Source: Avibacterium paragallinarum
Lineage (GTDB): Bacteria; Pseudomonadota; Gammaproteobacteria; Enterobacterales; Pasteurellaceae
Length of the DNA stretch: 64,000 nucleotides
Assembly: GCF_900450705.1 (NCBI RefSeq)
Contig: NZ_UGHK01000003.1
Coordinates: 109,127-173,126, forward strand
Reading direction: 5' to 3'
The translations under genes were made by a program, and so were the position numbers. This document shows, in pieces, positions 1 to 8,862 of the stretch. The notes beneath the pieces were generated by a model that was given only the letters and a program-made list of their open reading frames with translations, was not told the DNA's origin and made no database searches. Positions within the stretch are counted from its first letter, which is position 1. Every line of letters starts with the position of its first letter.

Positions 1-534
1 CCTTATTTACCGTTTAATATTGCTGAAGTTCAGATTCGCGAAGCCTTGCAACAGGTTCAGCTTGCGGGGCGTTTTCAGGCATTGAATGATGAGCAACGAC
101 ACCGCTTGGCAGAAAAACTCGCTTGTAGTGAAAAAACATTGCCACAAACAATTTTAGACGTAGGGCATAATCCACACGCGGCAAAATATTTAGTCGAAAA
201 ACTGACCGCACTTAAAAATCCGACACAACGCATCATCGCGATTTGTGGCATTTTGAAAGACAAAGACACGCAAGGTGTGCTTTCTCCATTGCTTGATGTG
301 ATTGATGAATGGCATTGTATTAGCTTGTCAGGTTATCGCGGACAACGTGGCGAAGAATTGTTAGCCGAACTGCAAGCGGTGGCGTTATCGCAAAACAAAA
401 CGCTGAAAGCAAGTTCATCTTCTTCAATGGAGCAAGCACTACAAAGTGCGGTGCAAAATTCGCAAGAAAATGATGTCCTACTCGTTTTTGGTTCGTTTTA
501 TACCGTAGGGCAGTTGTTGGAATTATTAGCATAA
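1..534 (+). CDS. folC: Folylpolyglutamate / dihydrofolate synthase, C-terminal part
   Basis: The reading frame is open from the first base of the window, so the gene starts upstream and only its last 177 codons are here. FolC adds glutamate to folates and, in many bacteria, also makes dihydrofolate from dihydropteroate in the cytoplasm. The visible part is the C-terminal ligase domain: the DVGHNPHA motif (around codons 54-61 of the visible part), which in the family lies at the glutamate-binding end of the active site, and the FGSFYTV motif near the end. It stops inside a strong hairpin terminator shared with the convergent argF gene. Identification rests on these family motifs and is firm. 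Confidence 0.93.
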   Translation, partial: PYLPFNIAEVQIREALQQVQLAGRFQALNDEQRHRLAEKLACSEKTLPQTILDVGHNPHAAKYLVEKLTALKNPTQRIIAICGILKDKDTQGVLSPLLDVIDEWHCISLSGYRGQRGEELLAELQAVALSQNKTLKASSSSSMEQALQSAVQNSQENDVLLVFGSFYTVGQLLELLA

Positions 535-560
535 AAAATGCCCGACTAAGGGCATTTTTT
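533..560. terminator. Bidirectional terminator between folC and argF
   Basis: AAAAAATGCCC and GGGCATTTTTT form a near-perfect stem around a six-base loop. The A-run and T-run on opposite sides let it end both folC (plus) and argF (minus). Confidence 0.85.
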
Positions 561-587
561 GTGGCAGTTATAATATTAATGAAGTCA

Positions 588-1592
588 TTATGCTAAAGAC
601 GCTACCATTACCGCTTTAATAGTATGCATACGGTTTTCTGCTTGATCAAAGGCGATGTTCATTGGTGATTCAAACACCTCTTCCGTGACTTCAATGCCAT
701 TTGCTAAGTGCGGGTATTTTTCGGCGATTTTTTTGCCGACTTCGGTTTCGCAATTATGGAAAGCGGGCAGGCAGTGCATAAACTTCACTTTAGGATTGCC
801 GCTGCGTTGCATTAGAGCAGGGGTTACTTGATAAGGTAACAGCAAATTAATGCGTTCGCCCCAGCTTTCAAGTGGTTCGCCCATTGATACCCAAACGTCC
901 GTATGCACGAAATCAACGCCTTTCACGGCAAGCTCTACATCTTCTGTAATGGTGATTCTTGCTCCTGTTTGCTGTGCGAACTCCTGACACATTGCCACTA
1001 ATTCCGCTTCTGGTTGCAAGGCTTTTGGTGCACAAATGCGTACGTCCATTCCTAATTTTGCCCCGATTAATAACAATGAATTGCCCATATTATTGCGTGC
1101 ATCACCAATATACACATAGCTGATGTCTGATAAGGGTTTATCACTATGTTCCATCATGGTTAATACATCAGCAAGCATTTGAGTTGGGTGAAATTCATCA
1201 GTTAAACCGTTAAAGACTGGCACTCCCGCATATTCGGCTAGTTCATTTACTACGGCTTGCTTAAAACCGCGATATTCAATGGCGTCATACATTCTTCCAA
1301 GTACGCGTGCGGTATCTTTCATACTTTCTTTATGACCAATTTGGGAGGAGTTTGGATCAATATAGGTTACATTCGCCCCTTGATCGTAAGCAGCCACCTC
1401 AAAAGAGCAACGTGTTCGGGTAGAGGTTTTTTCAAAAATGAGAGCAATATTTTTTCCTTTTAATCTAGGTTGTTCCGTTCCTGTGTATTTAGCCTGTTTT
1501 AATTCTTTGGCTAGTTGAAGTAAAAATTGGATTTCCTGTGGGGTGTGATGAACAAGGCTGAGTAAATGACGGTTTTTTAAGTTAAAAAGCAT
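588..1592 (-). CDS. argF: Ornithine carbamoyltransferase
   Basis: Catalyses ornithine + carbamoyl phosphate to citrulline in arginine synthesis (or the reverse in arginine breakdown). The 334-residue protein has the carbamoyl-phosphate loop STRTR at residues 57-61, the FHPTQ motif in the middle and the ornithine-binding HCLPAF motif near residue 275. The frame is open 60 codons further upstream, but the start at 1592 is chosen because GAGAGGAAA lies just before it, the protein then begins like family members ([11 protein letters not shown]), and the longer form would overlap the divergent yoaH gene. Whether it serves synthesis or catabolism (argF versus arcB) cannot be told, as no other arginine gene is in view. 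Confidence 0.93.
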   Translation of the reverse strand: MLFNLKNRHLLSLVHHTPQEIQFLLQLAKELKQAKYTGTEQPRLKGKNIALIFEKTSTRTRCSFEVAAYDQGANVTYIDPNSSQIGHKESMKDTARVLGRMYDAIEYRGFKQAVVNELAEYAGVPVFNGLTDEFHPTQMLADVLTMMEHSDKPLSDISYVYIGDARNNMGNSLLLIGAKLGMDVRICAPKALQPEAELVAMCQEFAQQTGARITITEDVELAVKGVDFVHTDVWVSMGEPLESWGERINLLLPYQVTPALMQRSGNPKVKFMHCLPAFHNCETEVGKKIAEKYPHLANGIEVTEEVFESPMNIAFDQAENRMHTIKAVMVASLA

Positions 1593-1669
1593 AATTGTTT
1601 CCTCTCGAGTTGTGTTTGTAAATTTTATTGGTATATTACTGATTTCTTTTGGTTTAATAAAGGTAAAAT

Positions 1670-1840
1670 ATGTTAGATCAGGCATTATTAAGTTTAACTC
1701 ACGAACAACAGCAACAAGCCGTAGAAAAAATTCAGGTATTAATGGCTCAGGGAGTGAATAGTGGGGAAGCAATTTCGATAGTCGCTAAAGAACTGAGAGA
1801 GCAGCATCAAAAAAACAAGGAAAAAAATAATGTTAAATAA
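1670..1840 (+). CDS. yoaH: YoaH / UPF0181 family small protein
   Basis: A 56-residue gene divergent from argF. The product, beginning [17 protein letters not shown] and containing [14 protein letters not shown], matches the UPF0181 (YoaH) family of short, highly charged enterobacterial and Pasteurellaceae proteins. The function of the family is not established. Start chosen at the ATG preceded by AAAGGTAAAAT. The last fifteen residues are mostly Lys, Asn, Glu and Gln. An IS1016-type element begins 41 bases downstream without touching the gene. Confidence 0.85.
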   Translation: MLDQALLSLTHEQQQQAVEKIQVLMAQGVNSGEAISIVAKELREQHQKNKEKNNVK

Positions 1841-1881
1841 CGATTTCTTAGAGAAATAAAACGTATGGGGAATAATTATTT

Positions 1882-2600
1882 GGGGCTGTCCTAGATAACA
1901 ACTAAAAAATCTATTTAGGTTAGAATGAACCAATGAGAAAAAGTCGTCTAAGTCAGCACAAACAAAATAAACTCATTGAGCTATTTGTTGCAGGTGTTAC
2001 TGCAAGGACAGCAGCAGAGTTAGTCAATGTAAACAAAACGACTGCCGCATATTACTTTCATCGTTTACGCCAACTCATCTATCAAAACAGCCTTCACTTA
2101 GAGATGTTTGAAGGTGAAATTGAAGCCGATGAAAGTTATTTTGGCGGTGCTCGCAAAGGCAAACGTGGTTGTGGTGCGGCAGGGAAAATTGCGGTATTCG
2201 GGCTTCTCAAGCGCAATGGCAAGGTTTATACCGTTGCGGTTCCAAATACGCAATCTGCCACCTTGTTACCCATTATTCGGGAGCAGGTAAAGCCTGATAG
2301 TATTGTTTACACCGATAATTATCGTAGTTATGACGTGCTTGATGTGAGTGAATTTAGTCATTTTCGTATCAATCACAGCACACATTTTGCTGAAAATCAT
2401 AACCACATTAACGGAATTGAGAATTTTTGGAGCCAAGCAAAACGCCATTTACGCAAATTTAATGGTATCCCAAAAGCGCATTTTGAGCTTTATTTAAAGG
2501 AATGTGAATGGCGTTTTAATTACAGCAACATAAAAAGTCAAATTTCTATTTTAAAACAATTGGTTAAAGGGAGTTTAGTCTAGTTATCTAGGACAGCCCC
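1882..2600 (+). mobile_element. IS1595-family insertion sequence, IS1016 type, copy 1
   Basis: A 719-bp element bounded by inverted ends that start GGGGCTGTCCTAGATAAC. It carries one transposase gene. The 8-bp sequence AATTATTT is repeated immediately outside both ends (1874-1881 and 2601-2608), which is the target duplication size of the IS1595 family and shows a simple insertion. A near-identical copy in the opposite direction lies at 3252-3970. Confidence 0.95.
1933..2583 (+). CDS. IS1016-type transposase (IS1595 family), copy 1
   Basis: Transposase of 216 residues. It has an N-terminal helix-turn-helix (about residues 8-40), then the IS1595-type DDE-like core with ADESYFGG (about 65-72), GKIAVFGLLKRNGK, and YTDNYRSY near 135; NHINGIENFWSQAKRHLRKF near 155-175 carries the Asn-Glu end of the catalytic set. 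It differs from copy 2 at only two residues that I can see (Cys instead of Arg in the GRGAAG stretch and Arg instead of His in LLKHNGK). Intact and probably functional. Confidence 0.93.
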   Translation: MRKSRLSQHKQNKLIELFVAGVTARTAAELVNVNKTTAAYYFHRLRQLIYQNSLHLEMFEGEIEADESYFGGARKGKRGCGAAGKIAVFGLLKRNGKVYTVAVPNTQSATLLPIIREQVKPDSIVYTDNYRSYDVLDVSEFSHFRINHSTHFAENHNHINGIENFWSQAKRHLRKFNGIPKAHFELYLKECEWRFNYSNIKSQISILKQLVKGSLV

Positions 2601-2802
2601 AATTATTTAGTTGCTGAATTGTGTAAGCTATACATAGATAAATAAATTTTGTGATCTCTGTTTGATTTTAGACTATTTTCTATTGATAAAAGAATAAATT
2701 TATTTAATGATTATGTACCACTTAGGGAGTAAGGCAAGATGCTTTATGAAGTTAAAAATTCTATCTTAGATAGAAAATCCATTTAGAGGTTAAATGTTTA
2801 TT

Positions 2803-3024
2803 ATGGAAATTGGTGTTGTTAAATGGTTCAATAACGCAAAAGGATTTGGATTTATTTCTGCAGAAGGGTGTGAATCAGATATTTTTGCTCATTATTCAGT
2901 GATTGAAATGGAAGGCTATCGTTCTTTGAAAGCAGGACAGAAAGTCAATTTTGAGGTGGTGCATGGAGAAAAAGGGTCGCATGCAACCAAGATAGTACCT
3001 ATTTTTGAAACGAAAAATAGCTAA
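2803..3024 (+). CDS. cspD: Cold-shock-domain protein CspD
   Basis: A 73-residue single cold-shock domain, an OB-fold that binds single-stranded nucleic acid. RNP1-like KGFGFI (about residues 13-18) and RNP2-like DIFAHYS (about 27-33) are both present. The start MEIGVVKWF agrees with CspD homologues; an in-frame ATG nine bases upstream (2794) lies only four bases after AGAGG and is an alternative. In E. coli CspD binds single-stranded DNA and inhibits replication in starved cells. Insertion sequences now flank the gene on both sides, and its likely terminator at 4022 lies beyond the second one. Confidence 0.88.
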   Translation: MEIGVVKWFNNAKGFGFISAEGCESDIFAHYSVIEMEGYRSLKAGQKVNFEVVHGEKGSHATKIVPIFETKNS

Positions 3025-3251
3025 TTACTTTTTTATTTATTTTTATGGGGTAGTAACAATATTTGCATAAAGTAAAGGAAAAAAATTTGGGGTAAAAATT
3101 GCGGGAGGGCTTGTGGTTATTGGGATTGTTGCGGTTGGGGCGTTGGTTTTATGCAAAATAGGAAAATGAGCAGGAATGGTAAAAAATGGGTAAAAATTGG
3201 ATTATTTTTTGCATAAAAGCGATCGGGGTTTAGATGGTTTTTAAAAGATTT
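3025..3251. other. Non-coding stretch with repeated TTTTGCATAAAA motif
   Basis: No convincing gene. The motif TTTGCATAAA occurs at 3062, inverted at 3147-3158 (TTTTATGCAAAA) and again at 3208-3219. Between them an open frame without start codon (about 3092-3169) would encode a short hydrophobic stretch, GGLVVIGIVAVGALVL, which could be the relic of a small membrane protein. The stretch lies between cspD and the phage remnant; whether it is host or phage DNA is unclear. Confidence 0.4.
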
Positions 3252-3970
3252 GGGGCTGTCCTAGATAACTAGACTAAACTCCCTTTAACCAATTGTTTTA
3301 AAATAGAAATTTGACTTTTTATGTTGCTGTAATTAAAACGCCATTCACATTCCTTTAAATAAAGCTCAAAATGCGCTTTTGGGATACCATTAAATTTGCG
3401 TAAATGGCGTTTTGCTTGGCTCCAAAAATTCTCAATTCCGTTAATGTGGTTATGATTTTCAGCAAAATGTGTGCTGTGATTGATACGAAAATGACTAAAT
3501 TCACTCACATCAAGCACGTCATAACTACGATAATTATCGGTGTAAACAATACTATCAGGCTTTACCTGCTCCCGAATAATGGGTAACAAGGTGGCAGATT
3601 GCGTATTTGGAACCGCAACGGTATAAACCTTGCCATTGTGCTTGAGAAGCCCGAATACCGCAATTTTCCCTGCCGCACCACGACCACGTTTGCCTTTGCG
3701 AGCACCGCCAAAATAACTTTCATCGGCTTCAATTTCACCTTCAAACATCTCTAAGTGAAGGCTGTTTTGATAGATGAGTTGGCGTAAACGATGAAAGTAA
3801 TATGCGGCAGTCGTTTTGTTTACATTGACTAACTCTGCTGCTGTCCTTGCAGTAACACCTGCAACAAATAGCTCAATGAGTTTATTTTGTTTGTGCTGAC
3901 TTAGACGACTTTTTCTCATTGGTTCATTCTAACCTAAATAGATTTTTTAGTTGTTATCTAGGACAGCCCC
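3252..3970 (-). mobile_element. IS1595-family insertion sequence, IS1016 type, copy 2
   Basis: A 719-bp element in the opposite direction to copy 1, with the same inverted ends. Its own 8-bp target duplication is AAAGATTT (3244-3251 and 3971-3978), so it inserted independently of copy 1 rather than as half of a composite transposon. Confidence 0.95.
3269..3919 (-). CDS. IS1016-type transposase (IS1595 family), copy 2
   Basis: A 216-residue transposase nearly identical to copy 1, with the same helix-turn-helix, ADESYFGG, YTDNYRSY and NHINGIENF motifs. No stop or frameshift is seen. The high identity suggests recent transposition or ongoing gene conversion between the two copies. Confidence 0.93.
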   Translation of the reverse strand: MRKSRLSQHKQNKLIELFVAGVTARTAAELVNVNKTTAAYYFHRLRQLIYQNSLHLEMFEGEIEADESYFGGARKGKRGRGAAGKIAVFGLLKHNGKVYTVAVPNTQSATLLPIIREQVKPDSIVYTDNYRSYDVLDVSEFSHFRINHSTHFAENHNHINGIENFWSQAKRHLRKFNGIPKAHFELYLKECEWRFNYSNIKSQISILKQLVKGSLV

Positions 3971-4021
3971 AAAGATTTTTAAAATAGGTTTAAAACTTTA
4001 AAAATGGCAATAAAGATTAAG

Positions 4022-4053
4022 CAAGGCGGTTTCAAGGAAATCGCCTTGTTTTT
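4022..4053 (+). terminator. Rho-independent terminator
   Basis: CAAGGCGGTTT pairs with AAATCGCCTTG (one G-U pair) and is followed by TTTTTAT. It reads on the plus strand and may once have ended cspD before the IS1016 copy inserted upstream of it, or it may be a phage-end terminator. Confidence 0.7.
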
Positions 4054-4060
4054 ATGATGC

Positions 4061-4795
4061 TTAAACTAAACTATGTCCAATGTGAACTACTTGCCCAATG
4101 ATTTGGAGATCTTGGGCTTCTTCTGCAGTAATTTTGATTGGGGGGTATTCTTCTTTGTTATCACTCACAAGCTCTACACCGTCCCATTTCATTTTTACAC
4201 GCTTAACCCATACGCTTTCACCGTTTTGAACTAAGTAAATTTTATCTCCGCCTTTTATTTCGTTTTTACTTAAATCTACAAGTAGTTGATCTCCATCTTC
4301 AATAGTTGGGGTCATTGAATCACCATTAGCCCAAAATACAGCACATTTCTCTGGAATAACTCTTAGGCTTTGTAGTAAGGTATCTGAATAAGGTTCTTTC
4401 CCATCTGGCTTGGTTACTCCTTCATTAAAACTACCAAAGCCCGCAGATACATTAATTGAACTAAAACTTGTAATCATTGATATTCTTAAATTAGCTAATT
4501 CATAGCTTTGAGGAATATCTACAATGGGAGCAACATCTTTTTCTTTAAGTGATAATTGCAAATCCTCTCTATATGCTTCAATAGCATCTTTAAAACCTAG
4601 ACTCATTTGGGCTTTTTTAGGGAAAGAGGAAATATGGTATTCATATCCCCCTCCTTTGGTTCCTACAGCATCTCTTTTATACCAAGATTCTTTCAATGCC
4701 TTACGAGTAATATTTGTTGCCAGTTTTGGCATTTCTGGAAGATCCAATTTTTCTAATTCTTTTGCTGAGTACCAAACTTTTTCTTGTGATTTCAT
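4061..4795 (-). CDS. Mu-like prophage repressor (c), Mu-type DNA-binding domain plus S24 peptidase domain
   Basis: A 244-residue repressor read away from ner and A, as c is in Mu. Residues 7-60 (WYSAKELEKL ... GGGYEYHISSFP) form the Mu-type winged-helix domain that also starts transposase A at 5249, so the two proteins may bind related sites. Residues 150-240 form a LexA/S24-type self-cleavage domain: Ser160 in NGDSMTPT and Lys198 in VWVKRVK fit the Ser-Lys dyad. This suggests induction by RecA-stimulated self-cleavage, an inference from the fold. Apparently intact, although most of its phage is gone, so it could still give immunity to related phages. Confidence 0.85.
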   Translation of the reverse strand: MKSQEKVWYSAKELEKLDLPEMPKLATNITRKALKESWYKRDAVGTKGGGYEYHISSFPKKAQMSLGFKDAIEAYREDLQLSLKEKDVAPIVDIPQSYELANLRISMITSFSSINVSAGFGSFNEGVTKPDGKEPYSDTLLQSLRVIPEKCAVFWANGDSMTPTIEDGDQLLVDLSKNEIKGGDKIYLVQNGESVWVKRVKMKWDGVELVSDNKEEYPPIKITAEEAQDLQIIGQVVHIGHSLV

Positions 4796-5004
4796 AAACT
4801 ACCCTTCTTAATCAATTTTAGAAAATGAGATTAAAATGATTAAGTTATTTAAAAACAATAACTTAACAAAAAGATAAGAAAATTTTGAAAATTTTTCTTA
4901 ATCACCCATTGATTTACAAAGGATTAAGATATATTATTCTTAATCACGGTTAATCAAGTACTTGAATGCGTAGTTAAATAACTAACCCTACAGGATAGAT
5001 CAAA
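4796..5004. promoter_or_regulatory. Divergent operator/promoter region of the Mu-like remnant
   Basis: Between the divergent repressor and ner genes the octamer CTTAATCA or a near copy occurs six times in both directions: 4807-4814, 4837-4844 (inverted), 4897-4904, 4921-4928 (inverted, one mismatch), 4939-4946 and 4949-4956. The spread over 150 bases and the mixed direction fit binding sites for the repressor and/or Ner. Which protein binds is inference. Confidence 0.6.
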
Positions 5005-5232
5005 ATGAGCAAGAAAAAAAGAATTACTGATATGCAACGAGCTGATATTCGATATGAATTGATGAAGAAAGGTATTTCTCTATCTCAATTAGGAGTCAAG
5101 CACGGATTGGCTAAAACAACATTACGCAATGTTTTTGATAAACGCTATCCGAATGGAGAACGAATTATCGCAGAAGCGTTAGGAATGAAGCCGTGCGAAA
5201 TATGGCCTAGCCGTTATCAAAAGAATAGCTAA
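5005..5232 (+). CDS. ner: Ner-like DNA-binding regulator (Mu-like remnant)
   Basis: A 75-residue helix-turn-helix protein of the Mu Ner / Nlp family. ISLSQLGVKHGLAKTTLRNVF (about residues 24-44) is the helix-turn-helix, and GERIIAEALGMKPCEIWPSRY (about 51-71) is the typical Ner tail. In Mu, Ner dampens both early transcription and repressor transcription after infection. It lies 16 bases before transposase A. A second Ner of about 87 residues occurs in the other prophage at 52698. Confidence 0.85.
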   Translation: MSKKKRITDMQRADIRYELMKKGISLSQLGVKHGLAKTTLRNVFDKRYPNGERIIAEALGMKPCEIWPSRYQKNS

Positions 5233-5248
5233 GTAAAAAGGGTTAACT

Positions 5249-6015
5249 ATGAAAGTATGGTTTAGTGCAAAAGAATTAGCTGGTGTAGCTGGATTATCTA
5301 AATACCCTACTAATGTTACTAGATTAGCTAAAAAAGAAAAATGGACATCTCGCCCATTAGTTGGTGTGAAAGGCGGTGGTGTTGAATACGCCCTTTCCTC
5401 TTTCCCTCAAGAGGTGCAAGAGGAAATCAGAGATAAATTTGCCACATCAGTGGTGGTAGCTAAACCGAAAAAATTGCCTGTAATGCGATCGGTTGCGTTG
5501 ACTGAATTGACCGAAAAACAACGCCAAGCGGCGGAAGCAAGAATGGCGTTGGTGGCGTATGTGCTGAAGTTGGAAGAAGTGCAACCCCGTTATAAAGCAG
5601 TGAAGTTTTTTTGCCAACAGGCTAAACAACATTTGTTATCACCTGAATTAATGCAATTAGTGGCTAAGGCGAATAACAAAAAAGGTGAAAGCCGTGTGAT
5701 TGGTGAACGCACCTTAAATCAATGGGTGTTGGATTATGAAAAAGCGACCACCCCAGAAGAGCGTTTAAAAGCCCTTGTACCGATGCAACGGGTAGCTAAA
5801 AAAGCGGAAGAAATTAGCTGGTTGCCTGATTTTTTAGCGGAATATCGCCAAACCAACGGCATTAATGTGGCAGAAGCCTATGGCTATTTTGCTCAACATT
5901 GGCGAGAGCGTTTTGCGGATCAGCCATTAATGCTTGAAATGTTGCCAAGCCTTGATCGTGTTAGACGGGTGCTTGCCAAACTGCCCCGCCACATTAAGGA
6001 AATTGGGCGTAAAAT
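5249..6015 (+). pseudogene. Mu-like transposase A, 5' fragment cut by an IS3-family element
   Basis: Only the first 255 codons remain. The fragment has the Mu-type N-terminal winged helix (VWFSAKELAGV ... GGGVEYALSSFP, residues 3-52) and part of the next DNA-binding domains, ending KLPRHIKEIGRK just before the insertion. The catalytic DDE core is absent. The frame runs 21 codons into the IS and stops at 6079. Compare the intact 670-residue A of the second prophage (52977-54989). The missing part is not found on the other side of the element, so this is a deletion and not a simple interruption. Confidence 0.85.
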
Positions 6016-6071
6016 GATCTGCACCCCAAAAGTTGGACTAAACAACCAACTGATTAAGGTGCAGATTTTTT

Positions 6072-6581
6072 ATGACTAAATATACTCAACGTTTCAAACA
6101 ACAAGTGCTCGACTTTTATCATCAAAATGGAAAAAACCGTTCGCTTACTCGCCAGTATTTTCAGCTTCCCCAAAGCACGTTAGCACGTTGGATTGCGAAA
6201 TTTAATCATAATGGAATCAATGGATTAGCTGTGTTAGGTAAAAAACGATGTTATTCTGTTGAGTTTAAATTAAAGGTTATTCAAGCTATCAAAAAAGGCC
6301 AGTGCTCCGCTGAAGCCGCCTGCTTTCGCTTTGATATCCCCAGTTCAGGGATAATTAGTCAATGGTTGCAACGCTTTGAAAAACAAGGTATAGATGGGTT
6401 ATTACTCAAACCTAAAGGTCGTCCAAGTATGAAACTCAACTCACCTAAAATGCCACCAACGCCCAAAACAGAAGAAGAACGCTTGCGTTACCGAATTTTG
6501 GAATTAGAAGCGGAGAATGCAATGCTAAAAAAGTTGCAGGAACTCAACCAACAAAAAATGCAGAAAAAGCCGTCATCGTAA
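6072..6581 (+). CDS. IS3-family OrfA (transposase DNA-binding subunit), copy 1
   Basis: A 169-residue protein with two successive helix-turn-helix units (about residues 8-45 and 62-105) and a C-terminal heptad-like segment ([21 protein letters not shown], about 138-158) that resembles the leucine zipper of IS3-family OrfA. The two-helix-turn-helix form is typical of the IS150 type. A slippery A AAA AAG lies at 6527-6533 in its frame, where a -1 shift would fuse it to OrfB. Confidence 0.88.
   Translation: MTKYTQRFKQQVLDFYHQNGKNRSLTRQYFQLPQSTLARWIAKFNHNGINGLAVLGKKRCYSVEFKLKVIQAIKKGQCSAEAACFRFDIPSSGIISQWLQRFEKQGIDGLLLKPKGRPSMKLNSPKMPPTPKTEEERLRYRILELEAENAMLKKLQELNQQKMQKKPSS
6527..6533 (+). other. 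Programmed -1 frameshift site between orfA and orfB
   Basis: The heptamer A AAA AAG is in the orfA frame (codons CTA AAA AAG). Slipping back one base gives a frame open through [19 protein letters not shown] into orfB, producing the OrfAB transposase as known for IS3-family elements. The same heptamer is kept in copy 2. Confidence 0.75.
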
Positions 6582-6604
6582 ATGCCTTACGCTCGCGTTT
6601 CCCG

Positions 6605-7411
6605 TTGGAATTGTTACTCAGGCTAATCGGATTGGCACGCAGTTCGTTCTTTTATCATCTCAAGCCAAAGTCGGATAAAAATGTAGCGATTTCACAGAAA
6701 ATAGAGGAAATTTATCGCAAAAATGACGAAAATTATGGTTATCGTCGAATTACCTTGGAATTAAGGAAATACTTGATTATCAACCACAAAAGGGGGCAAG
6801 CGATAATGCAACGTTTGGGGTTAAAAGGAAAAAGTAAGCAGAAAAAATATCGTTCTTACCAAGGCAAAGTGGGACACATTGCCGATAATCTGTTGCAACG
6901 GGATTTTACGGCAACGATGCCGAATGAGAAGTGGGTAACGGATATCACCGAGTTCAAATGTGCGGAAGGCAAAGTGTATTTATCGCCGATTAAAGACTTG
7001 TTTAATAACGAAATTATTGCTTATGATGTGGCGAGAAGTCCGAATTTTGAGCAGATAACTAGAATGTTGACCCAGGCGGTGAACCGATTAGCGGGGGAAA
7101 AACCGATACTGCATTCCGACCAAGGATGGCAGTATCAAATGATGGGTTATCGGGAGATATTGAAAAAACACGGTATTACGCAAAGTATGTCGAGAAAAGG
7201 CAATTGCCTTGATAATGGTGCGATGGAAAGCTTTTTCGGGCGATTGAAGACGGAATGTTACTTTGGCAAGCGGTTTGAAACCTTTGAACAGCTTGAAAAA
7301 GTGATTCACGAGTACATTCATTACTACAACAATGAGCGTATTCAAGTGAAGCTCAAAGGACTAAGCCCTGTGGAATACAGAACTCAGTCCTTGAATGAAA
7401 TTAGAATATAG
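6605..7411 (+). CDS. IS3-family OrfB (integrase-like transposase catalytic part), copy 1
   Basis: Catalytic half of the transposase, made mainly as an OrfAB fusion by frameshifting upstream. The DDE triad is visible: Asp in WVTDITEFK (about residue 117), Asp in [10 protein letters not shown] (about 177) and Glu in [13 protein letters not shown] (about 213), with the usual 35-residue gap between the last two. An N-terminal HTH_21-like region ([19 protein letters not shown]) precedes it. The listed start is an arbitrary in-frame TTG; the -1 frame itself is open from 6533. Appears intact. Confidence 0.9.
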   Translation: MELLLRLIGLARSSFFYHLKPKSDKNVAISQKIEEIYRKNDENYGYRRITLELRKYLIINHKRGQAIMQRLGLKGKSKQKKYRSYQGKVGHIADNLLQRDFTATMPNEKWVTDITEFKCAEGKVYLSPIKDLFNNEIIAYDVARSPNFEQITRMLTQAVNRLAGEKPILHSDQGWQYQMMGYREILKKHGITQSMSRKGNCLDNGAMESFFGRLKTECYFGKRFETFEQLEKVIHEYIHYYNNERIQVKLKGLSPVEYRTQSLNEIRI

Positions 7412-7461
7412 TCTAACTTTTTGGGGGCAGATCAAATAAGGGCGTTTATTTTTATCAAGAT

Positions 7462-8825
7462 TTAGAATAAATAACTAAATTTGACACCCCAGTTTACGCC
7501 GTGCAATTTCGTTTTCGTATAATGTGTATAGCCAATCATTGTTTCTACGTTCACTTTATCATTGAGTTTTTTACTAAAATCCAAGTTGGCATATAACTTA
7601 TATTCAGATAGATTTTTTCTATAAGTGCGGTCTTTAGATTGTACATAGTAAACTTTTCTATCCGCTTGTACTGTGCTAGAAGTATCGGATAAATCAATGG
7701 ATTGATAATAACCTAATTTACCAAATTCATTGGTTTCACCGGAACGGAGTTTAAAATAAGCAGCACCTAAATCAAGCCCAATAGTCCAGCCATTTTGTTG
7801 ATATTGAGTGAGTAAGTTTAATCCTACACTCTGAGTTTTTAATCATGGTGAAGTAAAATCTGCACCGAGGTAGTTAGTTTCAACCTCTTTACCTTGGGTA
7901 TAGTTATATTGGTAAGTTAAACCTGGGGTGAGAGATAAAGCCGCTGTTGTTTGATAGGCATAGTCAGCCTTGAAAGTAACATTTCCACTATAAAGATGGT
8001 AACGAGCCGTTGGTGGGTAAACGGTGAAAATTTCAGATTGGTTTGCCGTGAAACTTTGGTTGTGGCGAATAATGTTGGTAAGTAATGCAATAGTACTTGC
8101 TCCCCATTTGTAGCTTGCATTAAAGCCAATTCCTATAGCCTCATCGTCTTTTGAATATTTGCTATTGCGTGAAATGCTATCTACAGCAAAGTTTGCAAAT
8201 GTACCTAATTTCATATTGTTACCAATTTGATACTGGTATCCCACCACCAAATAAGGCATTTTTACATTAACTTCTTTCTCATAAAGCGAAGTATTTACTA
8301 AGTCAGCATAGGCTCCAGATTGGAACTTATTCATTTTATTCAACATATGTAAATTAAATTGCAACTCTGCATATTGACTGGCGATAAGATTTGGACCATG
8401 TTGAATATCTGAAAGATATGACATATTATTCTCTTCAAATTTTCTTAGTTTTTCAAAAAGTTTATAGTGTGTACTTGAGATAATAAGGTCTTTCGCAGTT
8501 TCTCCTATGTCTACCTTTTGGCTCTGAAAGAGTGATTTAAATCCTTGTAGTCTTGGGTCTGAAGAATTACTTATCATAAGCAATCTGTTGCCAAGTAGAG
8601 AAAATTGTTCTTGCTGGCTTAATGAATTAAAATCTTTAACACCATTAAGAATATAGGGTAAAAAAGGAGTTAATTTAGCTAGGTTGGGACGAGCTTTTTT
8701 ACCTGACTCAATAGCCTTATTTAACTCAATTTGAGCATCACGGTGAATCTCATCTAGTGAGGATTTGGCTAAATTATAGTTTGCTTGGGCATTTGATGAA
8801 ATAAGGAGACCCATACTAAAGCAAC
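7462..8825 (-). pseudogene. Autotransporter-type outer-membrane protein, body of gene (split by IS110, internal stop)
   Basis: Reading from the IS110 junction, the frame begins within a signal peptide (MGLLISSNAQA, then mature NYNLAKSS) and runs to 7843, where an in-frame TGA interrupts it. The same frame then continues without another stop for 126 codons to 7462 and ends in SYLF, the terminal aromatic residue typical of outer-membrane beta-barrels. Alternating strands (LVVGYQYQIGNNMKLGTFANF, YKWGASTIALLTNII, GWTIGLDLGAAYFKL) fit the autotransporter barrel. Three lesions exist: IS110 in the signal region, the TGA (TGG-to-TGA would explain it), and possibly one missing base at the junction. 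A passenger of roughly 170 residues precedes the barrel; its function is unknown. Confidence 0.75.
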
Positions 8826-8862
8826 TGTATTCAGCTAAAAAGCAAAAATACAAATTCGTTAA

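Larger units (their letters stand above)
4061..6015. mobile_element. Remnant of a Mu-like prophage (left end only)
   Basis: Repressor, Ner-like regulator and the first 255 codons of transposase A stand in the order and orientation of the Mu left end. The remnant breaks off inside A at an IS3-family element, and the DNA beyond that element belongs to an unrelated autotransporter gene, so the rest of the prophage has been lost. The exact left boundary is not recognised; it should lie between 3979 and 4061 or further left across the IS1016 copy. It differs from the second prophage in repressor type. Confidence 0.85.
6016..7433 (+). mobile_element. IS3-family insertion sequence, copy 1
   Basis: A 1418-bp element with imperfect inverted ends, GATCTGCACCCCAAAAGTT on the left and the complement of AACTTTTTGGGGGCAGATC on the right. 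It carries orfA and orfB. AAAT stands on both outer sides (6012-6015 and 7434-7437), which could be a target duplication, but the flanks belong to different genes (Mu A versus an autotransporter), so the match may be chance in AT-rich DNA. A second copy of the same length is at 28437-29854, same direction. Confidence 0.92.

Noticed and set aside
1882..3970. Composite transposon carrying cspD between two IS1016 copies
   Set aside because: Each copy has its own distinct 8-bp target duplication, so they inserted separately. cspD is also an ordinary chromosomal gene here.
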